A stretch of DNA of 64,000 nucleotides, taken from Sedimenticola selenatireducens (lineage in GTDB: Bacteria; Pseudomonadota; Gammaproteobacteria; Chromatiales; Chromatiaceae). Made by a program: the position numbers and the translations under genes. Under the pieces are notes generated by a model, which had not been told where the DNA came from, searched no databases, and saw only the letters and a list, made by a program, of their open reading frames with translations. Below, one piece after another: positions 1-8,000 of the stretch; the stretch's first letter is position 1, and every line of letters starts with the position of its first letter. The DNA lies in NCBI RefSeq assembly GCF_007625115.1, contig NZ_VMNH01000024.1, forward strand, positions 1 to 64,000, read 5' to 3'.

Positions 1-132
1 GTGGCAGCACTTTCACTACCTGAAATGTTGATCTTGCGTAAAGTCATTAAGTGGCAGGCCTTGGCACTGTTCGCCGCCGTATTGGCAACCGCGTTTGTGT
101 TGGTTGGCTGGGTCTTTAACCTGATTGCTTGA
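1..132 (+). CDS. C-terminal end of a predicted permease (UPF0718/DUF318-like), partial
   Basis: An open frame runs from the window edge to TGA at 130-132. The 43 visible residues have a basic stretch (LRKVIKWQ) followed by one hydrophobic segment ending VLVGWVFNLIA. This resembles the last membrane helix of the YraQ/DUF318 permease family, whose members often carry a LPEMLILR-type motif near the end. The N-terminus lies outside the window, so family assignment rests on this short tail only. Such permeases are thought to move metal or metalloid species, but no substrate can be read here. Confidence 0.5.
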   Translation: MAALSLPEMLILRKVIKWQALALFAAVLATAFVLVGWVFNLIA

Positions 133-215
133 ATTGTTTTGGAATACTAAACAACACCTGTGAGCAGGCGCTAACTGCAATAAATGACACTGGTCACATT
201 GTTTTTTATAAAATC

Positions 216-295
216 GGTAGGGTGGGCACGCCGTGTGTGCCCACGCGGAAATTATGGAGCATGCGCGTGGGCATAAAAAACGTGCCCACCCTACC
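216..295. repeat. 80-bp palindromic repeat, copy 1 (REP/MITE-like)
   Basis: The element begins GGTAGGGTGGGCACG and ends with the exact reverse complement, giving perfect 15-bp terminal inverted repeats. Inside is a second inverted pair, TGCCCACGCG (238-247) and CGCGTGGGCA (263-272), so the unit can fold into nested hairpins. A second copy of the same length lies at 2875-2954. Short motifs with AATGACACTG precede both copies. No transposase is present, so it is a non-autonomous dispersed repeat. Whether it is REP-type or a MITE cannot be decided here. Confidence 0.9.
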
Positions 296-500
296 TGGCT
301 CGGAAGTCCGCGAAGCGACCATAACAGCCCCTTGGACCTACAATCGAAGATTACGTTTCGATATGAATCAAGACCACTGCTGACACGCAGCAGTTATACA
401 TGGATTGCTTATGGAGGGTGTCAGTAAATCTTACAATTTATTATCCCACAATATTTATAATGCTGAATAAGCTGATGTTATTACTTATGTATATATTTTC

Positions 501-515
501 TGGCTTGGATTTTGC
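501..515 (+). promoter_or_regulatory. Candidate sigma-54 (-24/-12) promoter
   Basis: TGGC at 501-504 and TTGC at 512-515 have the spacing of the RpoN consensus (TGGC, seven bases, TTGC), with a G at the expected position after TGGC. The start codon follows at 552, about 25 bp beyond the predicted transcription start. PEP-CTERM genes are known in some Betaproteobacteria to depend on RpoN with PrsK/PrsR. That regulation here is inference. Confidence 0.5.
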
Positions 516-551
516 GTTCAAATTCCCCGGCAAATAAACAGTAGGATAACT

Positions 552-1268
552 ATGTTTATGAGGAGAATAATACAGATGAAAATGGCGCGAAAACTAATAT
601 TTACTTTGATGTTCGTTTCTATATTCTTCACCGGAAACGCGCAAGCAGTCTACCTTAACAATTCAAATATCTCTGTGGCTTTGGGTTCTAGCATGACTGC
701 AGAGCCGTTTTCCAACCGAACAACTGCCGCTTCATTAGCTAGTGTGATTGACGCACCTTCGGCAATCGCGAAAGAATATCACACCCAAACCACGCACGTT
801 TGGGTCAGTGGTGGAAGTCTGGAGCTGGATTTCGATTTTGGTACCGAGTACGACCTGACAACTCTACACTTCTGGAACTATTGGGGTGAAGGTTATGACG
901 TAGATAATATCGCGTTTACGTTCTTCGACGACGCAATGTTATTAGTCGGCACACTCGATGTTGTTAATCCATTCCTCGGCGGTTACCTGGAGACGGGCCC
1001 ATTCAGTGACAGCACGCCATTAAGCGCACAGAATTATGTGCTCAATTTTCCTACAGAGGTTCAGTTTGTGAATGCTGTACTGACAGGCTCGAACGGAGAA
1101 GTTGACTTCAACAATATCGGTTTTACTGGGCAGCTGTCGATCTGTGCTACCAATCCCTCGCTTCCGCAGTGTGCGAGCCAAGTACCAGTGCCCGGCACGG
1201 CTTTGTTGCTTGCGGCTGGCTTGGCCGGTATCGGCTTTAGACGGCATCGCAGTAAGATCACTGCATAA
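552..1268 (+). CDS. PEP-CTERM-type secreted protein of unknown function
   Basis: The N-terminus has a Sec signal peptide: basic start, then IFTLMFVSIFF, then a GNAQA cleavage region. The body is rich in aromatic and acidic residues and is likely extracellular. The last 28 residues form the tripartite PEP-CTERM-like sorting tag: VPVPGT, a hydrophobic helix (ALLLAAGLAGIGF), then basic RRHR. Such tags are cut by an exosortase, which is not in this window. AGGA at 543-546 supports the ATG at 552. An ATG at 576, preceded by AGGAG, is an equally plausible start and gives a cleaner signal peptide. The function of the mature domain is not recognised. Confidence 0.8.
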   Translation: MFMRRIIQMKMARKLIFTLMFVSIFFTGNAQAVYLNNSNISVALGSSMTAEPFSNRTTAASLASVIDAPSAIAKEYHTQTTHVWVSGGSLELDFDFGTEYDLTTLHFWNYWGEGYDVDNIAFTFFDDAMLLVGTLDVVNPFLGGYLETGPFSDSTPLSAQNYVLNFPTEVQFVNAVLTGSNGEVDFNNIGFTGQLSICATNPSLPQCASQVPVPGTALLLAAGLAGIGFRRHRSKITA

Positions 1269-1280
1269 CAGGCACACAAC

Positions 1281-1318
1281 AAAACCCCCGCTACGACTCC
1301 ACTCCAGCGGGGTTTTTT
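1281..1318 (+). terminator. Intrinsic terminator after the PEP-CTERM gene
   Basis: CCCCGCT (1286-1292) pairs with AGCGGGG (1306-1312), followed by a run of six T. The stem starts 17 bp after the stop codon. Confidence 0.85.
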
Positions 1319-1423
1319 CATGTACTTTGAATGTTTCTGTTGGCCGTGTAATTTCCTCACCAAAGTCCGCTTAATCACTGTACAGGCAAGATCCATCCAT
1401 AAGCTGTCGTTAACAGCGACACT

Positions 1424-1445
1424 CGGATTGCCAATCAATGACACT
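1424..1445. repeat. 22-bp exact repeat (copy A), contains ATCAATGACACT
   Basis: These 22 bases recur exactly at 2810-2831. The core AATCAATGACACT also appears inverted at 2083-2095 and in a shorter form at 182-191. At 2810 and 182 the motif stands just upstream of the 80-bp palindromic repeats, so it may belong to the same repeat family. Confidence 0.7.
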
Positions 1446-1537
1446 AACCAACTGTTTTAAAATGATTCTGGAGGGTGCACAGTGGAGCTATTAGTCAGGC
1501 TCAGCCTGTCAAAGTGGCCGGTAACATATAATCGAAA

Positions 1538-2053
1538 ATGGAATTCCGCTATCCTTATAGTATGCAATCATTTGAAGATCGACAGCTTGAACCACCCGAG
1601 GTGGAGGTGGTGATAGAGATCCCACGCTTCAGCTTCCTGAAACGCGGCAGCAGTGGACATGTCGATTTCATCTCGCCATTTCCCTGCCCGTTTAATTACG
1701 GTTGTGTTCCTAACTATGTCGGCGGGGAAGGTGATCTGCTGGATGCGGTCGTGCTGGGCCCCCGGCTGCCGCTCGGGACGCGGGTCAGGGTGCGTGCCTG
1801 GGGGGCAATCGGCTTGTCGGAGCGTTTTATGTATGACGACAAACTGATCTGTAGCGCCGAGCCGTTGCGGGACAAGCAGCGCCGCTCGGCGTTGCGTTTT
1901 TTTCACTTCTACGCCTTCTGTAAAGGCTGGCTCAATTTTTGGCGGGGTCGCCAAGGGCCCTCACGTTGTGAGGGTTGGGGTACGGCCAGTGATGCCATCG
2001 CTCGTGCCAAACCGATTGGTTCGGATTGGCGCGGCCCACGGATATCTTATTAA
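1538..2053 (+). CDS. Inorganic pyrophosphatase family protein (divergent, short)
   Basis: 171 residues matching the family I soluble pyrophosphatase fold: VVIEIPRFSFLKRG near residue 25, then FNYGCVPN, then GGEGDLLDAVVLG around the metal-binding signature, then DDKLI. The family hydrolyses diphosphate to phosphate with Mg2+. Compared with the E. coli enzyme, the first Asp of the D-x-D-x-x-D signature is Glu here, and the residues expected at Glu31 and Arg43 are not evident. It may be a divergent subfamily or of reduced activity. The C-terminus is shorter and rich in Arg and Trp. ATG at 1538 lacks a clear ribosome site; ATG at 1562 is an alternative. Confidence 0.7.
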   Translation: MEFRYPYSMQSFEDRQLEPPEVEVVIEIPRFSFLKRGSSGHVDFISPFPCPFNYGCVPNYVGGEGDLLDAVVLGPRLPLGTRVRVRAWGAIGLSERFMYDDKLICSAEPLRDKQRRSALRFFHFYAFCKGWLNFWRGRQGPSRCEGWGTASDAIARAKPIGSDWRGPRISY

Positions 2054-2107
2054 GACCGCGCAATCAATAATCAATAAGGTCAGTGTCATTGATTTCAAAG
2101 CTGAAAG

Positions 2108-2131
2108 AACAGGTGGCGTAGCCACCCTGTT
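2108..2131. other. Inverted repeat between pyrophosphatase and ccdA
   Basis: AACAGGTGGC and GCCACCCTGTT face each other across GTA with one bulged base. It could be a weak terminator of the upstream gene. There is no T-run, so the role is open. Confidence 0.4.
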
Positions 2132-2132
2132 G

Positions 2133-2161
2133 TTGACATGCTAATTATTTCCAACTATGTT
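2133..2161 (+). promoter_or_regulatory. Sigma-70 promoter of ccdAB
   Basis: TTGACA at 2133-2138 and TATGTT at 2156-2161 are separated by 17 bp, a near-ideal -35/-10 pair directly upstream of the antitoxin gene. Confidence 0.75.
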
Positions 2162-2186
2162 TATGCGCATTATTAATGCGCATAAA
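2160..2186. promoter_or_regulatory. Palindromic operator candidate for CcdA/CcdB autoregulation
   Basis: TTTATGCGCATTA (2160-2172) and its exact reverse complement (2174-2186) are separated by one base. The palindrome begins at the end of the -10 box and runs into the start region. This is where a type II antitoxin complex would bind to repress its own operon. Binding is inferred. Confidence 0.65.
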
Positions 2187-2203
2187 CTATGCTGGAACCC
2201 AAC

Positions 2204-2452
2204 ATGAAGCAACCTTTAATTGATGCCTCAGCTCAAAAAAAAGCCACTAACCTTAGTATAAACAAAGAGTTATTGGCGGAAGCCCGCAACCTGAACATTA
2301 ACCTTTCTGCGACACTTGAGCAGGCGCTAATTGAAAAAGTGCGCCAAGAGAAGCGCAGACAATGGTTAGAGGACAATCGTGTAGCCATTGAGGCCTGTAA
2401 TGAACTTGCGGAACAAAGTGGTCTCTTCTCTGACAAGCACCGGCTGTTCTAA
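2204..2452 (+). CDS. ccdA: CcdA-like type II antitoxin
   Basis: 82 residues with the CcdA layout. The N-terminal part (KATNLSINKELLAEARNLNINLS) is a ribbon-helix-helix DNA-binding region. The C-terminal part is acidic and presumably wraps the toxin, and contains RQWLEDNRVAIEACNELAEQ in slightly shorter form. The stop codon overlaps the toxin start (TAATG), so the two are translationally coupled. I prefer ATG 2204 because ATG 2189 sits just after the operator with no ribosome site. The protein should neutralise CcdB and repress the operon. Confidence 0.85.
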   Translation: MKQPLIDASAQKKATNLSINKELLAEARNLNINLSATLEQALIEKVRQEKRRQWLEDNRVAIEACNELAEQSGLFSDKHRLF

Positions 2453-2769
2453 TGGATCAATTCGACTTGTATGTTAATCCTGATAAGGATACCAATAAGA
2501 CTTATCCCTATTTCATTGATATTCAGAATGGACTACTCAACACACTGAATAGCAGAGTAGTCATTCCGCTAACACCCATTGGTAAATCTGACAAAGCTTA
2601 TCCCGAAAATCTTTGCCCTGTGATCAAGATCAAGAATAAGAATTTTGCGCTCCTTACACACCAACTCACAAGTGTATCAGTCAGCTTTTTAAAACAGAAA
2701 GAATCATCACTCACCTCATATCGGGATAAAATTGTCGCTGCGGTAGACTTTCTGGTTACTGGAATTTAA
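2452..2769 (+). CDS. ccdB: CcdB-like toxin, DNA gyrase poison
   Basis: 105 residues with the CcdB fold pattern: MDQFDLYVNPD start, YPYFIDIQNGLLNTL strand, VIPLTPIGK, then a C-terminal helix ending VDFLVTGI. CcdB binds GyrA and traps gyrase on cleaved DNA. The catalytically important C-terminal Gly-Ile end of the F-plasmid toxin is matched by the final GI here. Full length and intact. The pair sits beside dispersed repeats and an ImmA-like peptidase, in a small accessory patch. Confidence 0.85.
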   Translation: MDQFDLYVNPDKDTNKTYPYFIDIQNGLLNTLNSRVVIPLTPIGKSDKAYPENLCPVIKIKNKNFALLTHQLTSVSVSFLKQKESSLTSYRDKIVAAVDFLVTGI

Positions 2770-2809
2770 CGCCGGTCTTCATCCAGTAACGGGTACTCAG
2801 TTCGGCACC

Positions 2810-2831
2810 CGGATTGCCAATCAATGACACT
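2810..2831. repeat. 22-bp exact repeat (copy B)
   Basis: Identical to 1424-1445. It lies 43 bp upstream of the second 80-bp palindrome and is followed by CATTGTTTT, which also follows the shorter copy at 182-191. The combination suggests a larger, partly decayed repeat unit. Confidence 0.7.
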
Positions 2832-2874
2832 GCCCCCATTGTTTTGGCACTGTGAGCGTTGGCTGATACAGATC

Positions 2875-2954
2875 GGTAGGGTGGGCACGCCGTGTGTGCC
2901 CACGCGATAATTATGGAGCATACCCGTGGGCACAAAAAACGTGCCCACCCTACC
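2875..2954. repeat. 80-bp palindromic repeat, copy 2 (REP/MITE-like)
   Basis: Same 15-bp terminal inverted repeats and same length as 216-295, differing at only a few internal positions. It ends 7 bp before the stop codon of the minus-strand peptidase gene, so in RNA it would form a strong hairpin at that transcript's 3' end. Confidence 0.9.
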
Positions 2955-2961
2955 GGGCTAT

Positions 2962-4164
2962 CTACATTCCAATCAAATCCAGTTCTTCGATTCTGATCGC
3001 CATTGCTTCCATTGATACCTTGAATTGCATAAACAATGGGATAACATGGCGAGTGTTATACCGCTCTGCTTTAGCTAATATCCTAGCCAACTCTCTCCGG
3101 GTGATATTTTTGTTGTTAAGCTTCAGTAAGCCTGATGGATCAAGCGCAAACGCAGTTTCATGATTCAAAGCAAATCTTTCGCACATAAATATCTGCTTGA
3201 AGCGAATCCGCAGAAGTTTCTCTGGCATTAAGAAAACTGAAGCGAACTTGTCGGCCTCGACTTCAATTTGCTCCCTCCGGCCTGCGCGTGAAACGGAACC
3301 ATCAATGGCTCTATCGCGGTGCATCCGGATATCATTATGAAGAATAGCGTGTCCAAGCTCATGTGCTGCCGTGAAACGCAATGTTTCATAAGGGAGATGC
3401 CGCGATATACGGACACTTTTTTTACTCTGATCAATATAACCAGCTACTTTTGTACCAGTTCCGCGATCAGGAAAATATCCTAAAGAGTCGGATAATGCGT
3501 AATTAAAACCAATTGCTCCCAATGTTATTGAAGGATCAAGCAAATCCACCGGATCTGTTGGTACGCCATCAGGCCACATTTGTTGCCGTAAATTCCATAT
3601 TTCTACTTGAATTTCATGGGCCAATTGCTCTATGCGGCTAACCGGATTCTTTCCGGGCAATTTAGCTATGGAGGAGAGTTTGGCTAGTGGTAGCCTTGGA
3701 AGGGTGCTTTCACCTAAATCAGCTGTATCGAATCCACCAGTGTCGTTTAGGAAAGCATAGGGATTGCCTAACTCTCTACGTCTAGCGGCAACTGATGTGA
3801 TTTTAGGAGATCGTGAGTAGGTGCGAGGAGTTTGCGCTTTAGGTGAATGATCGAAGAAACCGGTATCGTTTAAGTGAGCGTATTGATTGCCGTAGCTTTT
3901 TCTGCTTGCGGAAATATTAATCGAATCGGGTGGAGAATAAGCTGATTGCCTCTTATGTGTTTTGGGTAATGCGTCGAAGCCACCAGTACCATTTATGTGG
4001 GCGTATTGATTTTGGTATTTTCTACGGCTTGACGAAATGAGCGCTTTGCCTGTTTCTGATTGATTTGAAATGGCATCGAACTCGCCTACGTCATTTAAAT
4101 ACGCGTAGGGGTTGCCCAATAATAGGCGGATCATCCGGATCTGATCTCGATATTTTGTGGACAT
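2962..4164 (-). CDS. ImmA/IrrE-type metallopeptidase with four N-terminal NPYA/FD repeats
   Basis: From the ATG at 4164 (AGGA upstream) the protein has 400 residues. A non-ATG extension to 4227 is possible. The C-terminal half is an ImmA/IrrE zinc peptidase: HELGH at residues 268-272 and the downstream metal-ligand region EVEAD near 301-305, then FLMPEKLL. Instead of the usual helix-turn-helix, the N-terminal half has four copies of a 14-residue motif of form (G/Q)N(P/Q)YAxxNxxGxFD at residues 17-30, 51-64, 92-105 and 133-146. Each is preceded by a basic RR/RK patch. Linkers are Ser-, Pro- and Lys-rich and look disordered. ImmA/IrrE enzymes cut or inactivate repressors; the role of the repeats is unknown to me. 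Confidence 0.75.
   Translation of the reverse strand: MSTKYRDQIRMIRLLLGNPYAYLNDVGEFDAISNQSETGKALISSSRRKYQNQYAHINGTGGFDALPKTHKRQSAYSPPDSINISASRKSYGNQYAHLNDTGFFDHSPKAQTPRTYSRSPKITSVAARRRELGNPYAFLNDTGGFDTADLGESTLPRLPLAKLSSIAKLPGKNPVSRIEQLAHEIQVEIWNLRQQMWPDGVPTDPVDLLDPSITLGAIGFNYALSDSLGYFPDRGTGTKVAGYIDQSKKSVRISRHLPYETLRFTAAHELGHAILHNDIRMHRDRAIDGSVSRAGRREQIEVEADKFASVFLMPEKLLRIRFKQIFMCERFALNHETAFALDPSGLLKLNNKNITRRELARILAKAERYNTRHVIPLFMQFKVSMEAMAIRIEELDLIGM
3727..4116 (-). repeat. Four in-frame coding repeats of the NPYA..N..G.FD motif
   Basis: Repeat units code for the 14-residue motif at 4075-4116, 3973-4014, 3850-3891 and 3727-3768. The steps are 102, 123 and 123 bp. The DNA of the units is similar but clearly diverged, so the amino acid motif has been kept while the spacers changed. 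Confidence 0.85.
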
Positions 4165-4313
4165 CAGCAATTTTCCTAGCATTCGATAATATTTTGCGCC
4201 AACGTCTGTCTGATACTCGTTTGGCAAAAGTTCAAGGGGGCAGACTTGTTGATTTTAAGCTCATCTTTTCTGTTTTCAATTTATGCTAGCCAATTTTGTA
4301 TCTTTAAATACCG

Positions 4314-5003
4314 TTACCCGCACTTACTATCACCACAGTTCAAACAGGTGAGACAACCATCCATCATGATCGCCGCCTTGGTGTTGCACTTTTTGCAAAG
4401 CTGGGCGCCTTCCGGAAAATCACAGTCGTGCTCTTTGTCCCGCAAGTTGATGGACTCTTCATATTGGGCGCGTTTTTCATCGATCAACTTCTGCTGATGT
4501 TCATCAGGACCATCTTCTTTCAATAGGCCGATCATCACCAGATGACAGTGAATGGCGTCACCGATTTCGGCCACCAGTGAAGGCATGTATTTGCCGCCTT
4601 TCTTGAAGTAACCACCACTGGGATCAAATACCGAGCGCAGCTCTTCTACCAGGAAGGTGACATCACCCCCTTTACGGAATACGGCCGAGATAATGCGGGT
4701 CAGTGCAACGATCCACTGGAAGTGATCCATGTTCTTGGAGTTGATGAACACTTCGTAGGGGCGGCGGACCTCATGCTCAGTACCATGATTCAGGATAATG
4801 TCATTAATGGTGACATACAGCGCATGCTCAGAGAGTGGCGTACTGATCTTATAGGTTGAGCCGAACAGCATTTCGGGTCGGGCGACCTTTTCATGCATGT
4901 GGATAATGTTGCTTTCTGCCGCTTTCTCTTCAACAGGAGCAGGTGCCTGCTCATCTTTTGCAACACTGTAGCTTACGATTTTACTGTCAATCTTGATTGC
5001 CAT
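4314..5003 (-). CDS. nrdJb: Class II ribonucleotide reductase, small C-terminal chain NrdJb
   Basis: 229 residues resembling Pseudomonas NrdJb, the detached C-terminal part of the B12-dependent ribonucleotide reductase. The central TSCPD-type region (GSTYKISTPLSEHALYVTIN) is followed by KGGDVTFLVEELRSVFDPSGGYF. The tail is Cys-rich (CKKCNTK, then CLTCLNCG), and is likely the redox or zinc end that re-reduces the active-site disulfide of NrdJa. It lies 87 bp downstream of nrdJa on the same strand. AGGG precedes the ATG. Confidence 0.88.
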   Translation of the reverse strand: MAIKIDSKIVSYSVAKDEQAPAPVEEKAAESNIIHMHEKVARPEMLFGSTYKISTPLSEHALYVTINDIILNHGTEHEVRRPYEVFINSKNMDHFQWIVALTRIISAVFRKGGDVTFLVEELRSVFDPSGGYFKKGGKYMPSLVAEIGDAIHCHLVMIGLLKEDGPDEHQQKLIDEKRAQYEESINLRDKEHDCDFPEGAQLCKKCNTKAAIMMDGCLTCLNCGDSKCG

Positions 5004-5090
5004 GATACTTAACCCTGCCAGTATTAACTGATCGGTTGATTCCTCTCTATCAGCATCGGGGCTGATAGGTTTGTTCTCTGTTATTACGGT

Positions 5091-8000
5091 TTAGAATTTA
5101 CCGTAGTAACCCTCTTTCATCGCGTCGAACAGGTTGGCGGCCGAATGGATCTCGCCATCATATTCGATCTCATCATTACCCTTGGCCTCAATCACGGTGC
5201 CATCTTCCAAGGTAAATTTGTATGTGGTGTTGGCCAGGTCTTCCTCTTTAACCAGGACGCCCTGGAATGCCTCGGGATTGAAGCGGAAGGTGGTGCAACC
5301 CTTCAGACCCTGTTCATAGGCATAGAGATAGATGTCCTTGAACTCTTCGTAATCAAAGTCGGTCGGTACGTTGGCTGTTTTTGAGATGGATGAGTCGATC
5401 CATTTCTGTGCGGCCGCCTGTACATCGACATGCTGTTTTGGCGAGATCTGATCGGCACTGATGAAGTAGTCAGGTAGCTTTTGCTCTGCCTCATTGGAGT
5501 AGGGCATGGCCTCTTTATTTATCAGTTCACGATAGGCCAGCAGTTCAAAGCTGAATACATCGACCTTCTCTTTACTCTTTTTGCCTTCACGTATGACATT
5601 GCGGGCATAGTGATGGGCAAAGCTGGGCTCGATCCCGTTACTGGCGTTATTCGCTAGCGACAGTGAGATGGTGCCGGTCGGTGCAATAGAGCTGTGATGG
5701 GTGAAACGACAACCGTGTTCAGCGATCTGTTCGACTAACTCAGGACGTTCTGCTGCAATTTGTTGCATGTAACGGCTGTATTTGGCGTGCAAAATCTTGC
5801 CCTTGATCTTGTCGCCGATCTTCCAGTTATCGACTGCCATCTCGGGGCGCTGGGTCAGCATCTCGTTGGTGATGGTGAATTCCTGTTCCATGATCGGGGC
5901 AGGGCCCTTTTCACGCGCGAGTTCAAGACCCGTCTCCCAACCAACAAGAGCCAACTCTTTGGTTACTTTTTCGGTAAAGCGTAAAGAGGCGGCATCGCCG
6001 TATTTCATGCCCAGCATAGTCATGCAGGAACCGAGGCCAAGATAGCCCATGCCATGCCGACGCTTGTGCTCGATCTCTTTGCGCTGCTCTTCCAGTGGTA
6101 GTCCGTTGATATCAACCACGTTGTCCAGCATGCGGGTGAATATAGCCACTACTTTGCGGAACTCAGCCCAGTCAAAGCTGGCCTCTTTGTTAAAGGCGTT
6201 TCGTACAAACTTGGTCAGATTGACCGAACCCAAGAGACAAGCGCCATAGGGGGGGAGGGGCTGTTCGCCGCAATTGTGGGCGTGCAGACCGTTGGCGTCG
6301 AAGGTGTTGATACCGGGCACCTGAACATCATAGACGGCTTCAAAACCGGCGGATTCTACAGATTCGACCCGGGCAGTGAAACGCTCACGGTTCAGACTGC
6401 GCTGGTAGTTTTTCAGCAGATATTCGAGTTTCTCCTGCTTGTTGCTGTCAGCAAAACCGATTAGCTTGTTGTACTGGCTAAGATTCTCACCACTGATGAC
6501 AAGTTCATGCTGTGCCTTGACGGCATACTCTTGTAAGCCTCCATTCCCATCGGGTAGTGATTTGGTTCCTTCAGGACGACGGGCACGGTAGATCGTTGAG
6601 GCGACGCCCAGCCGCAGCAACATGCGTTGTGCCGCTTCAAGTAGAGAAATACTGGATTGGGACAGGCGTATGCTCACTCCCTTCTTTTGGTTGCCCTGGA
6701 CTGAGCCGTCAGCATCGAAGAGGCCGCGTAATAGTCCGCGGTGGAAACTGCTGGAGGTCTGCTCCATTCGGGGGGTGATTGCTTTATGGCCTGGGTATAT
6801 ACCCATCTTTTCAGCCAGTTTTTTTATGGCGCTGGTGGACAGTCGGAATTCATTTCTTCCCGGCACTTCCATCCAGCCACTGAAATCGGAACGGTGGGGC
6901 AGGGAGTGAGCAGCGGCAAGAGCCTCTTGCATCACAGCCTCTATTCCATGGTCTAAGTTGCCATTACAGCCGTTGGCCACGGCAGCTGCTTTCCAGACAG
7001 AGAGTACAGCTTTGTCTGACTTGAGTGTGCCATCACCAATCAGTAGGCCGAGCAGGTAGCCCTCCTCATGGCTCTGTTCTCCACTCCACTCACTGTTTGA
7101 TCGGTGGTCGTTGAGTAGCACCCGGTCACCTGTAGCCAGCTCTCCAGCTTCACACCACTCAGTTTCGGTACGGTAACGCGTAAATTTGGTAACACGCCGT
7201 ACCCGGTGGTCGGAAGTGAGGCGCAAGCTGTGTCCTTCTGTAGTTTTCAGGTGAACGACAGCTTTATCAGCAGTTTTGAAGAAACCTTCGCTTCCAGAGT
7301 TGTGGTCATTACCATCAACGCGGGCAGCAAATGGAGTGCCAATCAACTCATTTACCTGCCGTGGGCCGGCGCTGGTTTGAATCCAGGTATCCGCTGTAAC
7401 GCAGGGATTGGTGGCACGCACATTTTCACAGAACCAGTTGTTGTTCATCTCATTGACTTTGTCGATCAGGATGAAACCAGGCTCGGCATAATCGTATGTG
7501 GAAGACATGATGACATCCCACAACCTTTGCGCCCGAATGGTTTTGTAAATCTTGCAGGCCACTTTGGTGCCGGTTTCGTCAACAATAAAGTTCTCTTTGT
7601 AGGGCCACTCGCGCCAGACGACTTGATCACTGTTACTCAGACTGATTCCGTCTTCCTGCACCTCTTTCTCTGTAACAGGGAAGGCCAGGTCCCATTGCGC
7701 GTCCTGTTTTACCGCTTCCATAAACTCTTCGGTAATTAACAGGGAGAGATTGAACTGGCGCAGTCGACCGTCTTCACGTTTGGCACGGATAAAATCCATC
7801 ACATCGGGATGCCCGATATCAAAGGTGGCCATTTGTGCGCCACGACGGCCACCGGCAGAAGAGACGGTGAAACACATCTTGTCGTAGATATCCATGAAAG
7901 AGAGTGGCCCAGAGGTGTAGGCACCTGCGCCACTGACATAGGCGCCTTTGGGCCTAAGGGTGGAGAACTCGTAACCAATGCCGCAACCGGCCTTGAGGGT

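Larger units (their letters stand above)
133..551. other. Gene-poor intergenic stretch
   Basis: No convincing gene. The 84-codon frame at 129-383 runs through a palindromic repeat and lacks a ribosome binding site. The stretch holds the motif AAATGACACTGG at 182-193, an 80-bp repeat at 216-295 and a sigma-54-like promoter at 501-515 in front of the PEP-CTERM gene. Confidence 0.6.

Noticed and set aside
129-383. 84-codon frame overlapping the permease stop
   Set aside because: It passes through the 80-bp palindromic repeat, has no ribosome site and no recognisable content.
7206-7739. 177-codon frame opposite nrdJa and its intein
   Set aside because: Antisense to a complete splicing domain and extein; no ribosome site.
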